Shown here: piece after piece, positions 1 through 12,713 of the stretch | Numbering within the stretch: the first letter of the stretch is position 1 | Layout: each line of letters begins with the position of its first letter | NCBI GenBank assembly: GCA_034620365.1 | Contig: JAQGEQ010000175.1 | Location: 372,001-436,000, forward strand | Length of the DNA stretch: 64,000 nt | Origin: Pegea sp. RAD2-039 | Lineage: Eukaryota > Chordata > Thaliacea > Salpida > Salpidae | Reading direction: 5' to 3' | Position numbers and translations under genes: made by a program | The notes under the pieces: model-generated | Database searches by the model: none | What the model was told of the DNA's origin: nothing | Seen by the model: the letters and a program-made list of their open reading frames with translations, nothing else

Positions 1-592
1 CTACATTACCCATCATTGTATAAGATTTACCAGCACCAGTCTGACCATATGCAAAGATACAAACATTATACCCATCAAAAGCATGTTGAAGCATTTCAAC
101 ACCTAAGTCTCTATAGACTTGTTTTTGATCAACAAATCTTTCATCCGTTTGCTGAAATGTAAATTTGTGTAATTTTAACCTTCTTTAAACTATTCCTGAA
201 GTTTTTAAGAACATCAATACAAATTTATTTATTTACTTACACTTGTGTGTGACCAATAAGAATAGTCAAAGTTAAAACTTTTTGGATTTTCTTGGGGTTG
301 TTTTGGGTTACATATAACTGAAAAAACGTCATTAAAGTTATAAATATTTTTTTAGATAAAACAGTATGGGTGAAAAACAATAATTCAGTAAATGAAAAAT
401 ATTATCAAATTATTAAGAAACTTATTTTAATTTGAAATAAATTGATAATTTAACAGATGAAAAACTTTATAAAAATAAAACATTAAACTTACTAGTAGTT
501 GTTCCTGCCATTCTGATAATACATTTTGATTTCTTTTCTTTTTCTCTTTTATTAAAAGGACGAACTCTAACTGCAACTTTTACGGAAGACAT
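1..592 (-). CDS. KIF1A: Kinesin-3 motor, KIF1A/UNC-104 type, N-terminal exons (partial)
   Basis: Plus-end-directed microtubule motor for synaptic vesicle precursors (family knowledge). Three exons are visible on the minus strand: 493-592, 241-317 and 1-151 (runs off the window). Each is bounded by GT/AG sites and the phases join. The protein starts [17 protein letters not shown]; the second exon gives [19 protein letters not shown] and the third contains the P-loop GQTGAGKS at about residues 95-102, followed by YTMMGN. These blocks match the KIF1A/KIF1B motor N-terminus closely, whereas kinesin-1 and other kinesins differ in the NPKQP...FDYSYWSH segment. The ATG at 592 is chosen because it directly precedes the conserved [10 protein letters not shown] strand. 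Only about the first 109 residues are present; the rest of the motor, FHA and PH domains lie outside. KIF1A and KIF1B cannot be told apart in an invertebrate, where one gene usually serves both. Confidence 0.93.
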
Positions 593-3500
593 TGAATAAG
601 CAGGATTTTGAAAACTTCACCAAAAACAAAGAAAACTTAAGGGGTTATAAGGTTCATAAGTTTGTGTTTTAAAAAGACTTTGATATAATACTTAGTCTTA
701 AACTAGAAAAGAAAGAAATATGTTTTATCATAATTTGTTTCAACATCAATAAAAAACAAATTTGGTGGATAGTAAATTAAAAAATCAATCATTATAATTA
801 TTATAGATATGTTGAAAAATATTATAAATTATATATAAAATATAAAGCACTAAAGACAGATTACAGAAATAAAAATTTGTATTATAGATAAATAAACTAA
901 CATTTATAAACTAACATAACTTATAAAATAATCTTAAAACTTTATCAAATGACAACTTCATTTAAAAATTACTTATAACTATTTATTATTTATTTGTTGA
1001 TTTTTTTGATAAAGCTTATAATAAGAATTAGAATAAGAAAGCAAAAATAAAAAGATTTTTGAAATATTATTCAATGATATAATTATATCTTCTTAACTTT
1101 AAAAACTATAATAACAAACAATACTTTTCTTTCAAAATTGAAACTAACAATTTGCTTATACATTAACTATTCTGAGTTTAAATATTTTCAAACCAAGTAA
1201 AGAACTATGTTAAAGAAAAACAATAAAAGTTAAAAAGGTTAAACTCAAAGACCTTGGAAAATGATGTTTTTATTAACAATGGTTTTTACAGGAAATATAT
1301 TATACAAGCATCACCTTACACAGCTTTTAAGAAGTTTAAAATTATTCTCTCTTTTATGACTGAGCTACAAAATAGCAATTACTTCATTTCTTTAAAATTT
1401 TCATTGAGAAATTCTTGAACAGCTGTTATGATAAACTCGGAAATTGTGGTAAATATGGTAGTTTTATTTAATTCACCCAAAGTAGAAAAATACTACTTTT
1501 AAAAGATATAACTTTAATGCTATATTTGTGATTATTCATGAGCTAAAGTTTTCAAAAATTAAAAGTAATATTTTAAATTTAACTTTACTAAATTATATTA
1601 TGTTAACTATTAACAATTGAGTAACTTATTAAATCGATGAAGATACCAGCTAGACATACTTCATTTGATATATAGGTAAAATATGTTTTAGTGGTTCACC
1701 AATATTCATAAAAAAATTTTACAAACATTAATACAAAATCTAATTTTCTCTCTGGGTACTATTTTAGTCTATTTCAGTTCTTTAAGATGTTAGTTATTAA
1801 GCTCTTTAAACAGTTCTCAAATACAAGGTCATTGCACAAAAGAATTATTATCGTTTCTATATAGATTCTATAATATTTTTTGGTGAAAATTTAAAGTATT
1901 CAATTTTTCAAAAAATAAGAGGAATTAATTGCCATTTATTAAACTTTTTGTTTATTTAATCTTATATATAGGCATTTTTAACTAGGAGTTTTCTTGACAA
2001 AATGGTCAATTTCTGTTTATTGTTTTGACAGGATATGTAAACAAAAAAGTTTTTGAAATAATAGCATGATAATCTAACTAGACATAGTATTATCAAACTC
2101 ATAATAAGTAGAAATATAAAGAAGACTACAATCACTTTAGTACTTAAATAAAGTATCTGAAGCAAAAACTGTTTAAATGTCAAACTAAAAATACTAAAGT
2201 TAAAATAAAATATTTCTTAACTAGCTTCTATTAAAATACGTTAAGGTGTATAGAATTAATTACAGTTTTTTGTTTTTCACAGCTGTAAGAATCGTTAATA
2301 TTTACACAATATTAAACTAAAAATCAAATTTTAGTGATTGAAAAAAATTTGAAAATCGTCTACATTAATTGTTATTTTTAATATAATATCATCTATTAAA
2401 TAACTGATAAATATAATGTTATCATACTAATAATTATGTCACTATATAATGTTTAATATTTTAATATCCGTATTTAAAAAACTATAACAAAAATAAATAT
2501 TTTATAATATGGACGTTTGAACCAAAAATAATTATTTCTTATTTTTATCTGATCTGTTTTGAACTGGAAAAATACTAACCTGGGACTTTTCAAAGTTTCT
2601 AAATCTCTTGGATATTTTGTAAAAAAAAATAAATGCTTCAACTATAAACTAAAGTCAAAATTCTCCACTACTCTACTGTTCTTTAAAGAAATAGTTGTTA
2701 AAATAGCGAAGAAAGAAAATAGAGAAGAGATAAGACATCCATGAAATATTGATGTTTTTCTGAATGTATTGATCTTTCTCATGAAGACTTGAGAAATGTT
2801 TTTTTTTAATTTTTATAACTTTTTATAAACATTTACAAAAGTTAATCGATTATAAATTCAATTCAAAACTTTAGTTTAAAAGATGAATCTATGTCATTAG
2901 TGATTTTCATGTCATTAGCATACAATTCAGTGAGATAATTTGTTGCTTAAAATGATGGTACAAAATCTACTTAACTAAATCATCTCTCAATACATGAAAC
3001 TATGTCAGCTTGAATAAAAGATACTTTTTTAAAAATTCTTAACCAATAGAAACATTCTTTTCTTTTTTATCACAAAACTAGTTTTTATTTAAGCAATTCA
3101 AAATTCCATTTAAAACCTATTTATTTTTCCATAATTATGATGAAGTAAAAAATTCAATAAAAATATTAAAGTTTTGAAAACCAGTTAAAATGTACATAAT
3201 GTCAATTATAGATTGAAGGTGATAAAAGTTAAAGATAAAACCAATCTACAATTTTGTTTTTTGTAAGTTTTATATATCTATTTTTGTTTTTACCTCTTTT
3301 TATAAAATTATATTTCTAATCCTTTTACAATAAGATTAAAACAAGTTGTCTTCACTGAAACTATTAAACCTTAAGCTAAAAACTGCAATTGGAATGATTC
3401 AGTCTAATAAATTAAAATATAATTTACATATCAAAATAAAATGTAATTTATACAAATGCTACAAACTTAAACAGGTAGGCATTTTTTCGGGTGTGTTTTT

Positions 3501-3607
3501 TAATCTTTTCAATTACATTTCTTTAGCGCTACCCTCTGACTACTAGTAGAGCCATGATAATTCAAACTAATATTTCCTAACTACAATTTTTATTAAACTT
3601 TTCTTGT
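593..3607. other. AT-rich intergenic stretch, no gene seen
   Basis: Upstream of the kinesin gene. Short open frames here have no recognisable motif, no splice-compatible neighbours and the composition of random AT-rich DNA. A kinesin promoter or 5' UTR exon probably lies near 600-1300 but I cannot locate it. Confidence 0.5.
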
Positions 3608-4445
3608 GTGCTTATTTATTTATCTACTTGTTACAATAAACGCAAAAGAGGGTGCCTAAAAAAAGCACCTGTCGCTAACACACATTCTCACAAATAATAT
3701 ACTCATTATATATTTCATCTTTTGCTTTCTATACTTCTAACTTAATAAATACTATTTGTGAGACTGTGTGTTAGTGAGAGGTGCCCTTTTCAAGACCCTC
3801 CTTCGCGTTTATAGTAATAAATTAATATAATTAAATTGGAAGTATAGAAAAAATAGATGTTACACATGGTATTCCAGTGGTAGTCATACAATATAACAGT
3901 GAATACTTTCATAGAACTTAAATATTATGAAATAAAGAAAAAGAATCATAGTTTAGAAATGACAAATGTAAAAATATTAGAACTTTAGCTTCAACAGCAT
4001 GAAAGATTTTGACATGACAATGTCTGATGGCAGTTGGTTCCAACTATTAACCGTCCTGTATGAGAAAAAATTTGCTCTAATTAAAGTACCAGGTGACATG
4101 GGCTTACCAAGGTGTATTGTGTGTTGTCTGAGTCGATGTAACTTGAGGGAAAGACTAATGGGAAAGAAATCATCGAACTGAATTAAATAGTGGATAAATT
4201 AAAAAATAAGAATTCAGTTGTATTTAATCCGTCGGATTTCCAAAGTATCCAAAAATAAAAACTAAGATGATGTTTATAACTATCATATTTAATATTAAGT
4301 TTCCTGCATACCAATCTCGTAAATGTTGCCTGAACAGATTCGATTTTTTGATATCACCAATTTGATATGGCATCCATGCACTGACATTATATTCAAGAAT
4401 TGGACGTACAAACAACTTGAAGAGGTTGATAAAGAAGTATGAATC
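3608..4445 (-). mobile_element. 5'-truncated LINE (CR1/L2/Jockey-like), 3' end copy 1
   Basis: Read on the minus strand, the piece begins inside the region after the reverse transcriptase with LFVRPILEYNVSAWMPY and DIKK. A frame change leads to IESVQATFTRLVC. Further on come DDFFSISPSLKLHR and RTVNSWNQLPSDIVMS, the typical C-terminal signature of CR1/L2/Jockey-type LINE polyproteins (WNxLPS). A 3' UTR follows, ending in a conserved tail (TGTGAGAATGTGTGTTAG ... CACCCTC...GTTTATTGTAA) and ATAAATAAATAA. The coding part is broken by at least one frameshift. The same 3' end recurs at about 51530-52070 and 58918-59145. A second, oppositely oriented tail sits inside it (3715-3830). Confidence 0.85.
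3637..3812. repeat. Inverted pair of LINE 3' tails (hairpin-forming)
   Basis: Arm 3637-3695 and arm 3754-3812 are imperfect reverse complements about 59 bp long, separated by about 58 bp. Both arms are the LINE tail motif in opposite directions. The plus-oriented arm is preceded by a short stretch also found before the tail in other copies (TTTCTATACTTC), so it looks like a second, heavily 5'-truncated LINE insertion (about 3715-3830) inside the tail of the minus-strand copy. Confidence 0.8.
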
Positions 4446-7400
4446 CTTAGAATTATAGATCTTTATAACAAAGTAAACAAAAATGATTGATTTTAGAAAG
4501 ATATTTGAGCCATTATTTGTAAAGTTAATATTTTATTTTTTATAATGATTATGATTAAAGTTGATTTTATTTTAGAACTGACCAAGAAATTTATATCAAT
4601 TTGATAGACTATATAGTTTAATTTTACAACAAAACAATAATTTTGAAGATGAAATACATGTTTTTTGTTAATTATTATAAATACTAATGGTGCAATTTCC
4701 TATTTCAGTTTTCTATTACATTAACTAATCTAGTTGAGATTTGATTTTTCTAATAACTTCACAATACTATAAATTTATCGCAATAAAACCAACAAACTTG
4801 TTAGTATATTATCTTTATGTAGTTTTGGATGAAATGTATATTCTAAAATTAGTAGATACAGGTGACTATTTATTCTTTATAATCTCAAAGATATATTAAA
4901 CAAAACTGCTAAGCTAGAATCTTTCTCACTGATTGTGATATTTGAAATTACAAAAATAACATTAGTAATTACTTATATTTATTTATGTAATTATGTCATA
5001 ACTACATATTTATTTATTATGTAATTTATGTAATATTAGTGTCATAATGAAAATACATTACTGATAAATTAGTAATATATTTTTCAATGTGGTGTTTTTT
5101 TGTTTCAAATCTTATGAGTTTCTATTGAAAATGCTGACTTTAATGACGCAGCAACTAAAGTAAGATTAATGTATGAGTAATTACTCACTTTAAAGTAAAA
5201 TATAAACAGACAATAAAACTTAAAACAATCTTTCAGGAGATTTAGTTTGTATTACTTTAATGATTTTTATGATTTAGACCTACTGAAAAGGAATTATGAG
5301 TTTTGTTAATTATAGTGATTTAAGATTTGTTCGGTTTTTTAACTAGCATGTATTAGTGTGAATATTTTTTCTGGTATACTAATGTTTAGTAAATATAAAT
5401 TGTTTTACTTTCTTATGCTTCAAATTATGTTCAGTATAGAATATGATACTAAGCTAATATTTGCTTAGAAGCAAGGTTAAACCGCATTTAAATCACAATA
5501 AAACTACAACTTTAAGTCATTCCAACAAACTTTGTTTTGTAGTAAATTTAACTGTCAAATGCTTTTTAATGTCAAATTAAACTAGATCATACTTTAAAAA
5601 AATCTTTTAGCTACAGGTTAAACTATTGACCTATAATGCTGTCATTCATGGAAAATCATTTCTTAAATATCATAGTTGTAGTTATTTATCTAAAAAATTA
5701 TTTTGTTTTTCTATTCATCAGTCATCATGTTAGCCTTTTTAACTTTGTAAATACAAAAAGGTGCATTTTCATAAGAAGTTAAGATCTGTAAAAGAGTTTT
5801 TAGATAAGACTGAAAAAAGAGTTCTTGCTTTATAAGCATAAAAAAGATTCAAACTTATTTGTATCAATGATAAATATTTAGTATTTTTTGAAATCATTTT
5901 ATTTGTTAAGAGATTATTATGCAAGCTTACATACTGTTGACAGATAAAAGATAGAAGTTTTTCTTAAATTTATAAAATGATAGGTGACAAGCGATGTCTT
6001 TTTATGTATAAAATGAAAAAGTATTTTTTATTTCTACAGTTATACGAGTTGTTTTATTCATTTCTACTTATTATATAAGACTTATACTTTATATTAAGTT
6101 ACTCTGAGATAACATTAAATAGTTTTATATAGATACTTTACATTAAGAAATAAGTTATATTGAGTTATATAAATCATGCGTAAAAAGCTCAACAAAGTCA
6201 GTCATTTTAACACGGAGTAAACTTTTAGAGTATTAAATAAGAATTTTTATAATCTTTTAAGACTCAAATGGTAAAAGTTCAAAGGTTAAAACTGAAAATG
6301 TTGTATGTTAAAACTTCTTAAACACATTAGTAAAGGTTAAATAAGATTCAACTTACACTTTGAGTCAGTAAAAATTCCCTAAATGAATTATTGGTTTGAT
6401 GTAAATGAACCAACTACTTTTTTAATAATCTACAACACACTACAAGTATTTGAACAAAGTCCACAAAAAAGTTTTCTAATTTGTCTATACAACTTTGTAT
6501 GAACTTGTTTATTCGAATATAGCTTTTAATGACAAAAGGTCAGTTTGTTTGTTACAATGATTATCATCACTCAATCAATAGTTTAAAAGATTTTTCTTGT
6601 TGTATGGCTGCTCGATAAGCAATTGTATATACGATTGAAACATGCCATTATTTCTATTACTACACGTTTGACTGTTTATTCATTTAATCATTAAAGTAAA
6701 CGTAAATAATATTACTGCAAATAGTACCAAACAATCTAGGAATTAAGCTTAAATAAATACTTCAAATATTGTTAATAAATTACTTCAACTTTTACCTGAA
6801 AGCGATTAAAAAAATTGAATTAGACTGTTCCTGTTTTTCAAGAAAAATTTATTTTATATCATTTGATCAATTCGTACAAAATGTAGAATGTAACCACCAA
6901 GAGAGTTTATGTAAAAAAAACTTTTTAAAACCTAAAAAATTATTTGATACTTTAGTATAGGTTTAAGTGTTTAAAGAAATATCTTTCTTAGCAAAACCAG
7001 ATATTATAGTCAAATATTTTCTGACATCTTCTTTAAATTTAAAACAGTTTATAAATCTTCCATTTTCAGGACTTTAAAATGCAAAATAAAGTATTTACTA
7101 GAAAAAAAATGTTAATACTAGAACATAATTTTAAAAAATAAGCGTTTAGTTGGAGAAATAGGGGTGTTTCAAATTATTTTTCCCACAAATATCTAATTTT
7201 GGTGAAAAAAAATTCTTACTCAAGATTTTTTAGTCAAATTTATCCTATAATCAAGCGTTTAAAAATTTTGTTTATTGAATTTTTCAGAAAACTTTATTTT
7301 AAAATTAAAAAATAAAGTTTTTAATTTCGAGAAGGCCATTGAAACATACTTAAGATTATCACAATCAAAATGCAATTTTTTTGTTATAAAAGTTCTTTGA

Positions 7401-10400
7401 AGTATTATAATAAAAGTAATAAAAATTGCACTTGAGATACTTACACCTTCAAGTGTTTAGAATTATCTCTAAAAAAACTTTAGATATAAATTAACAGAAC
7501 TAAGCAAAAGTGTGTAAGTATTATCTAGTGGTTGAATTATAATTGAATGTCTTCAATTTTTTGACTGATAGTAAACTACTCAAACAAAATATGTTATTCT
7601 TCGTATCGCTTACATGCACCAATGATTTATACAACATTCCAGATTTTAGGTTTCATAGTATGACCTTTATTCAAATCTATTAGTATTTCTAACTTCTATT
7701 TTTTTGCAAATTTTTAGTACAATTATACATTTTATCAGCAGATTTCTAATTGCTTATGTAATCTTTGAATTTATGGTATATATAATCTCCTCAAAACTGT
7801 CTTGTGTAACTATCTACAATCTATTTTAAATTCATTCTTTAGACTAGCTTGCGTAATACTAAATATTAGAAATACTTACAAAATAATACTTACATACCTT
7901 ACATATACATTTATCTGTAGATGAAAACTTATACGCCTCATACGTTCATCTTGAAAGCATTAAGTTAGCTACCTGAACTATAAATTTTCTAAAAAAATTA
8001 TTTTAATAGACACTGAGTGATTTATGCAAATTATTTAATTAATGAGTTAATTAAAAGTTGTAGTGAATGAAGGTCACGTTATTTAATACAAATTGACATT
8101 AAATGCAATTTACATAACACAAGTTAAACGTAAAAAAAATTGTAAAATTGACATATAGTTGTTTATTGAACCAATTTAAGCTTACAATCTTAATAAAGAT
8201 TATGATTCTAAAGATTATTTCGGTTGTAAAGCAAATTTCGGAAATTAATTTAACAATATTATCAGTCTCCAATAAGATAGAAAAGTACTCAACATTTAGT
8301 CTTATAGATATTTTTGATTATGGCGTTTGAAAGCAAATTAAAACCAATTCAAAATCAATTCTAAATATTTATAATAACTTATTACTGCTTCTGAAAGTTT
8401 AAAGTAGTTTTTATTTTGTAATTAGAGTAAAAACTTTTGAAAATATTATAAAATATAAGTTTTGAATGAAAATGTTTTCTAACTGATTGATTCATTTTAA
8501 TAACTAGTCGTAGTTTGTGAGATTTATTTACTGTTGTTTTATCCAATACTTGGCACATTTATCAAAAAACCTTATTCTTTATCTTATCAAAAATGTTGTC
8601 ATTGATTTTTTTTAGAATTGTGCAAAGTAGCATGACTATCATAAGTAGTTTTATATCTGATATTTGTATTAAATCAACATTCTTTGTATTTCAATATTAA
8701 CAAACTTCAATATTTTTCTACTTTTCTTATCAATATTTTTTCGTTTCATGGCAATTTTATTACGAAAATAAATTAGAGTATTCTACAAAACTAAAACAAT
8801 GAAAATGTTTAGTTTAAAACTGAAGCTTTTACTTCATACTACTGACCAATTTGATAGTTTGTAGAGCTTTTTTTTCAACTATATTACGCTTCAAATTGTG
8901 CTTAAATATCTGTTTTTAGTTTTTCAACATTCAACAATAAAATTTTAGTTCAGTTCATTTATTTATCAGTTAGTAATAGCAGGACTTGAACAGAGATTTT
9001 ATCTCAACAATTTGTTCAATTTTAATTCTATTTAAAATCGAATGTTTGATCCACAAATCTTTTTCAAACCAATTTTTAAACTTACTAACTGAAACTTTTT
9101 CAGTAGGCAACAACTCGAGAGAATAAAAGAAAAAATCTTTCAATTTAAGTCATTTATTTCAAAGCAGAATTTTTTTTTCGTTAATTCAACGTTTTAATTT
9201 ACATTAAAACAGAGTTTTATATTCATTAACGCAAACAAGATAACTGTTTATAAATTAAAAAACAAGGCATTTAATATTTAATTATTCTAAGCAAGTCAGA
9301 AGCAACAGCTTTTTTAATAATTAAGAAAAATGTATTTTTGAATGTGATTAAGAGAGTGTACAGAGTTGAGCAGAATTGCAACTTTACAATAATGGTTTAA
9401 AAAATCGATTAGAAATTCTTATGTTGCTACATTTGATACAACGAAACTCATATATCTTCCAAACTAAAAAAGCTTGACAAATTTCAATTCTAAGCAGCAT
9501 ATTGAAAGCTCTAGTTCTTATAATGAAGACTAGCTATTCATTTAAAATCATTTGTAACTAAAAACCGTAACCTTTAAACGATAAGCTTTTATAAACAATT
9601 TCTTTATAATGAGTTATAAATGTAAATTAAATTTATTAATGATTGTTATGTCTTTAAATGACTGTCTCACGCTCAATTATGTTTTAATCATCATTATCAA
9701 CATAATTCCTCTTTGTAAGCTTGTTGAGTACTTAAGTTTAAAATATTTTTTAATAAATCCAAGTATAAAAGGCTGTTTATATTTTGTTCAAGTTTTTTTT
9801 TATGTTACTATTCAACTAGAATATTTAGTAACTAGACTTGTGTTTCGATTTTGTTTGTATACATCTATTTTTGAGAATGCTTTGCAAAATAAAAATTGTT
9901 AGTGGCTGCTGCATTACATTGAAAATATTGTATATTTGATTACTATGAAAGCAATAAAAGTAATATAAAGTCAAGGAGTTTCCTGAAACTGTTAAATTCG
10001 AAAGATTAAATTGTTCTTTAAACTTTTGGGAGGTCTGTCAAATCTGATCAATCTTTTTATATCTTTTATACATAGATTAGAAAGATCTAAAAATAAAATA
10101 AAATATAAATTTGTTAAATTCTCTTCACTTAAAAAATTGCGGTTTTTACTTCATAATGAAGTAATTTAAATAAATAACTCTAGATAGAGTTTAAAAATTT
10201 ATTTGTTTCGATTTAAAAAAAATTAATTAATTCAAAAATTTATGTCAACTCATCTTATAAAATTTATTTATCATCAATATAATATGATTTCAATCTTATC
10301 TTAAAATTTTTAAGTTGCTTACAGTTGTCTTATTCAATCAGATATTTGTAATTTAAACTTCAAATTGTGGCTACGTATAGCAGATTGTTGCAAAATTGAA

Positions 10401-12713
10401 TAGAAAATACAAAAACTTTCACTAAAGCAAGTGGTGATTACTTCAAAAACTTTAGTTGGTGTATCGTGACAGTGATATGCTTATTTTTCATGTTTATTAT
10501 GATGTATCATCTAAAAACAAAACGTGAGGCTTTTTTATTATGTAAATAAATGATTTCTCATTCAAACCTCAGCAAGAAATTGTTTTGATTTTGATTCAAA
10601 GGTATTACAGAATTCATAAAACATAATTTCAGTTTTATAATGTTAAAGTAAATATAAAAGCTGCATAGGTGTTACATTTACAATCTTTTTTACAATTTGT
10701 TGGTTGTTTTTGGTGTCATTAAAAATGTAGTTAAGTAATAAAAAATATTTGTCCAAGGTAAACATATATTGTAAAACAAAATTCATAAAAATATCATAAA
10801 GTCTTTTAAGATTTTTTATGATAAAAAGAGAAATCTGTCTCTGCTTTAAAGAAACAACAAAAAATCTTCTGAAACATTGATTTATTGATCTTTATAATAG
10901 TTGTAGTAGTGCTTAGGTTTCTTAAGGACAGCTTCAAGTTGTATTATTTAACATTTTAAGTACAAAAATGTTAGATTTAGTTTAACAAAGACATTTGCAT
11001 CGTAATAAGAATACAAATTAGGCGTGTAAATTGCATATAATGTTGTTGTAATTGTGTATAAGTTACGTTTGGTTTATTCTTGGTATTTATTCAACTACTT
11101 CTTAAACCAGCAATACCAACAAGCTGGTAATAAATGACTTTTTTCATTTTTTTCTAAAAATCTTATTATTATTACAAATAATTATTATTTAAAATTTCAT
11201 TTAAAGATATCAATTTTAAGTCTAAATTATGTCCTGTTATGTTTATTTTGAAATATTTTTCTTATTATTTTTTAATGCATTTTAATAGAAAAATTATAGT
11301 CATTTTTATACAAAGTTCAAACATTTTTTAAATTAGTTAAATATGTAAACAATAATTTTAAATAATTGAGATATCTTATAGACTTGATTAAATTAATCGG
11401 TTTCAGTTGTAGACAGATAAACATGTTAAACTATTAACTAATTATTTTCTGATTAGTTTGGTGTTTAGTAGACTAATATAGCTTTTAAAATAATTAGAGG
11501 TTTTGGATAACTAAATTTCAAAAATACAAAATTGACGTACATACTTTTGAATTTATTTTTTTTTTCTTGTTTCAATATGTTTTTGTATGTTATTACAACA
11601 AACAGAAACTGACAGTAAACTATTTAATATAAGTTTCTAACAGGATAAAGTTTTTGAATAATTTCTATAAACTAATTTAGGTATTTGATAAACAATTTTG
11701 GAAATTAATGATTAACTTAAAAATTTGAAATTTAATTTAGTTTTAAAGAAAAAAATCACATTTTTTGCAAATGAGCTTTTGTAAGATGATTATCAATGAG
11801 GTTTTAACGATTTGTTTTTTTTTTCTTTTATATCTCACCTTTAGAGTAACCTTTAAAAATATGTAAAAACTACATTGTATAAATTATTTTATATCAAGGT
11901 TAACAGGTGTACCAGCTATCATTTTAAAAGAGTTAATTTTTAAATTAATAGGTTTTTTTTTTGAATTTTTGAAAAATTATTATGAATCAGCCAGTTTATA
12001 ATTTAATTTTCTTTAATTACTTTGTACAGTCTAAAATATTTTTTTATTAAAAAGTTGAAATTGATGTTGATACTGTGAAGCTACTCAACTAACTAATCTT
12101 GTCATTATCGTTCAAAAGGATTTATTACGCTCAAAATGATACTAATATGTTTTAAATTAAACTTCAAAATTTACATTCGAAAACTATTTTTCTGTTATGA
12201 AACAGTTTTAGTAAATAAAATTTAAATAATATTTTCAAATATTTTTTTTCTGTTTGTTCTACTCAAAACTTATTGAAATAATAAACTGTAATAGTTAAAT
12301 CATTTAAATTTGAATTATCTATTAACTAATCATCTGTTTTTGAGTATAGATTGATTTTAAATTAGCAAGGCGCGGCTTAAAAAGTCATTTTTTAAATACT
12401 TTTAAATGTAAATAAACTTTTTTGTTAAATGAAAGGGAAATTTCCACCTTAATATTAGAAAAATCCTATTAGAGTTACCAATCATAATCTACTTCCTTTA
12501 TTTTAATTTATTATTATCTATCGGGTTTTTAGGTAAAGTTACTTTAGAAAGTTCATTGTCTTTTACATAAAATAGTTGATTTAATGATTGAACATGTTTA
12601 GTACGAATTCTTTGCAATGACAATAAATTAATAATAAAAAAAACGTTTTCGAAACAGATTTTAAAAAGTTTTTTATTTTTTTTTTGCTTGAATAGAAATC
12701 ATAAAGTTTTGAA
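4446..12713. other. AT-rich gene desert, nothing recognised
   Basis: About 8.3 kb with no recognisable protein motif on either strand. The longest open frame (9609-9902, plus) is built of Leu/Ile/Phe/Asn/Lys codons expected by chance at this base composition. No tRNA, SINE or LINE signature was seen. Confidence 0.5.

Noticed and set aside
3999-4181. A plus-strand frame over the first LINE copy
   Set aside because: It is antisense to the LINE C-terminal coding region, whose minus-strand motifs are clear.
9609-9902. A 97-codon plus-strand frame in the desert
   Set aside because: Leu/Ile/Asn/Lys-rich sequence typical of chance frames at this composition; no motif, no splice partners.
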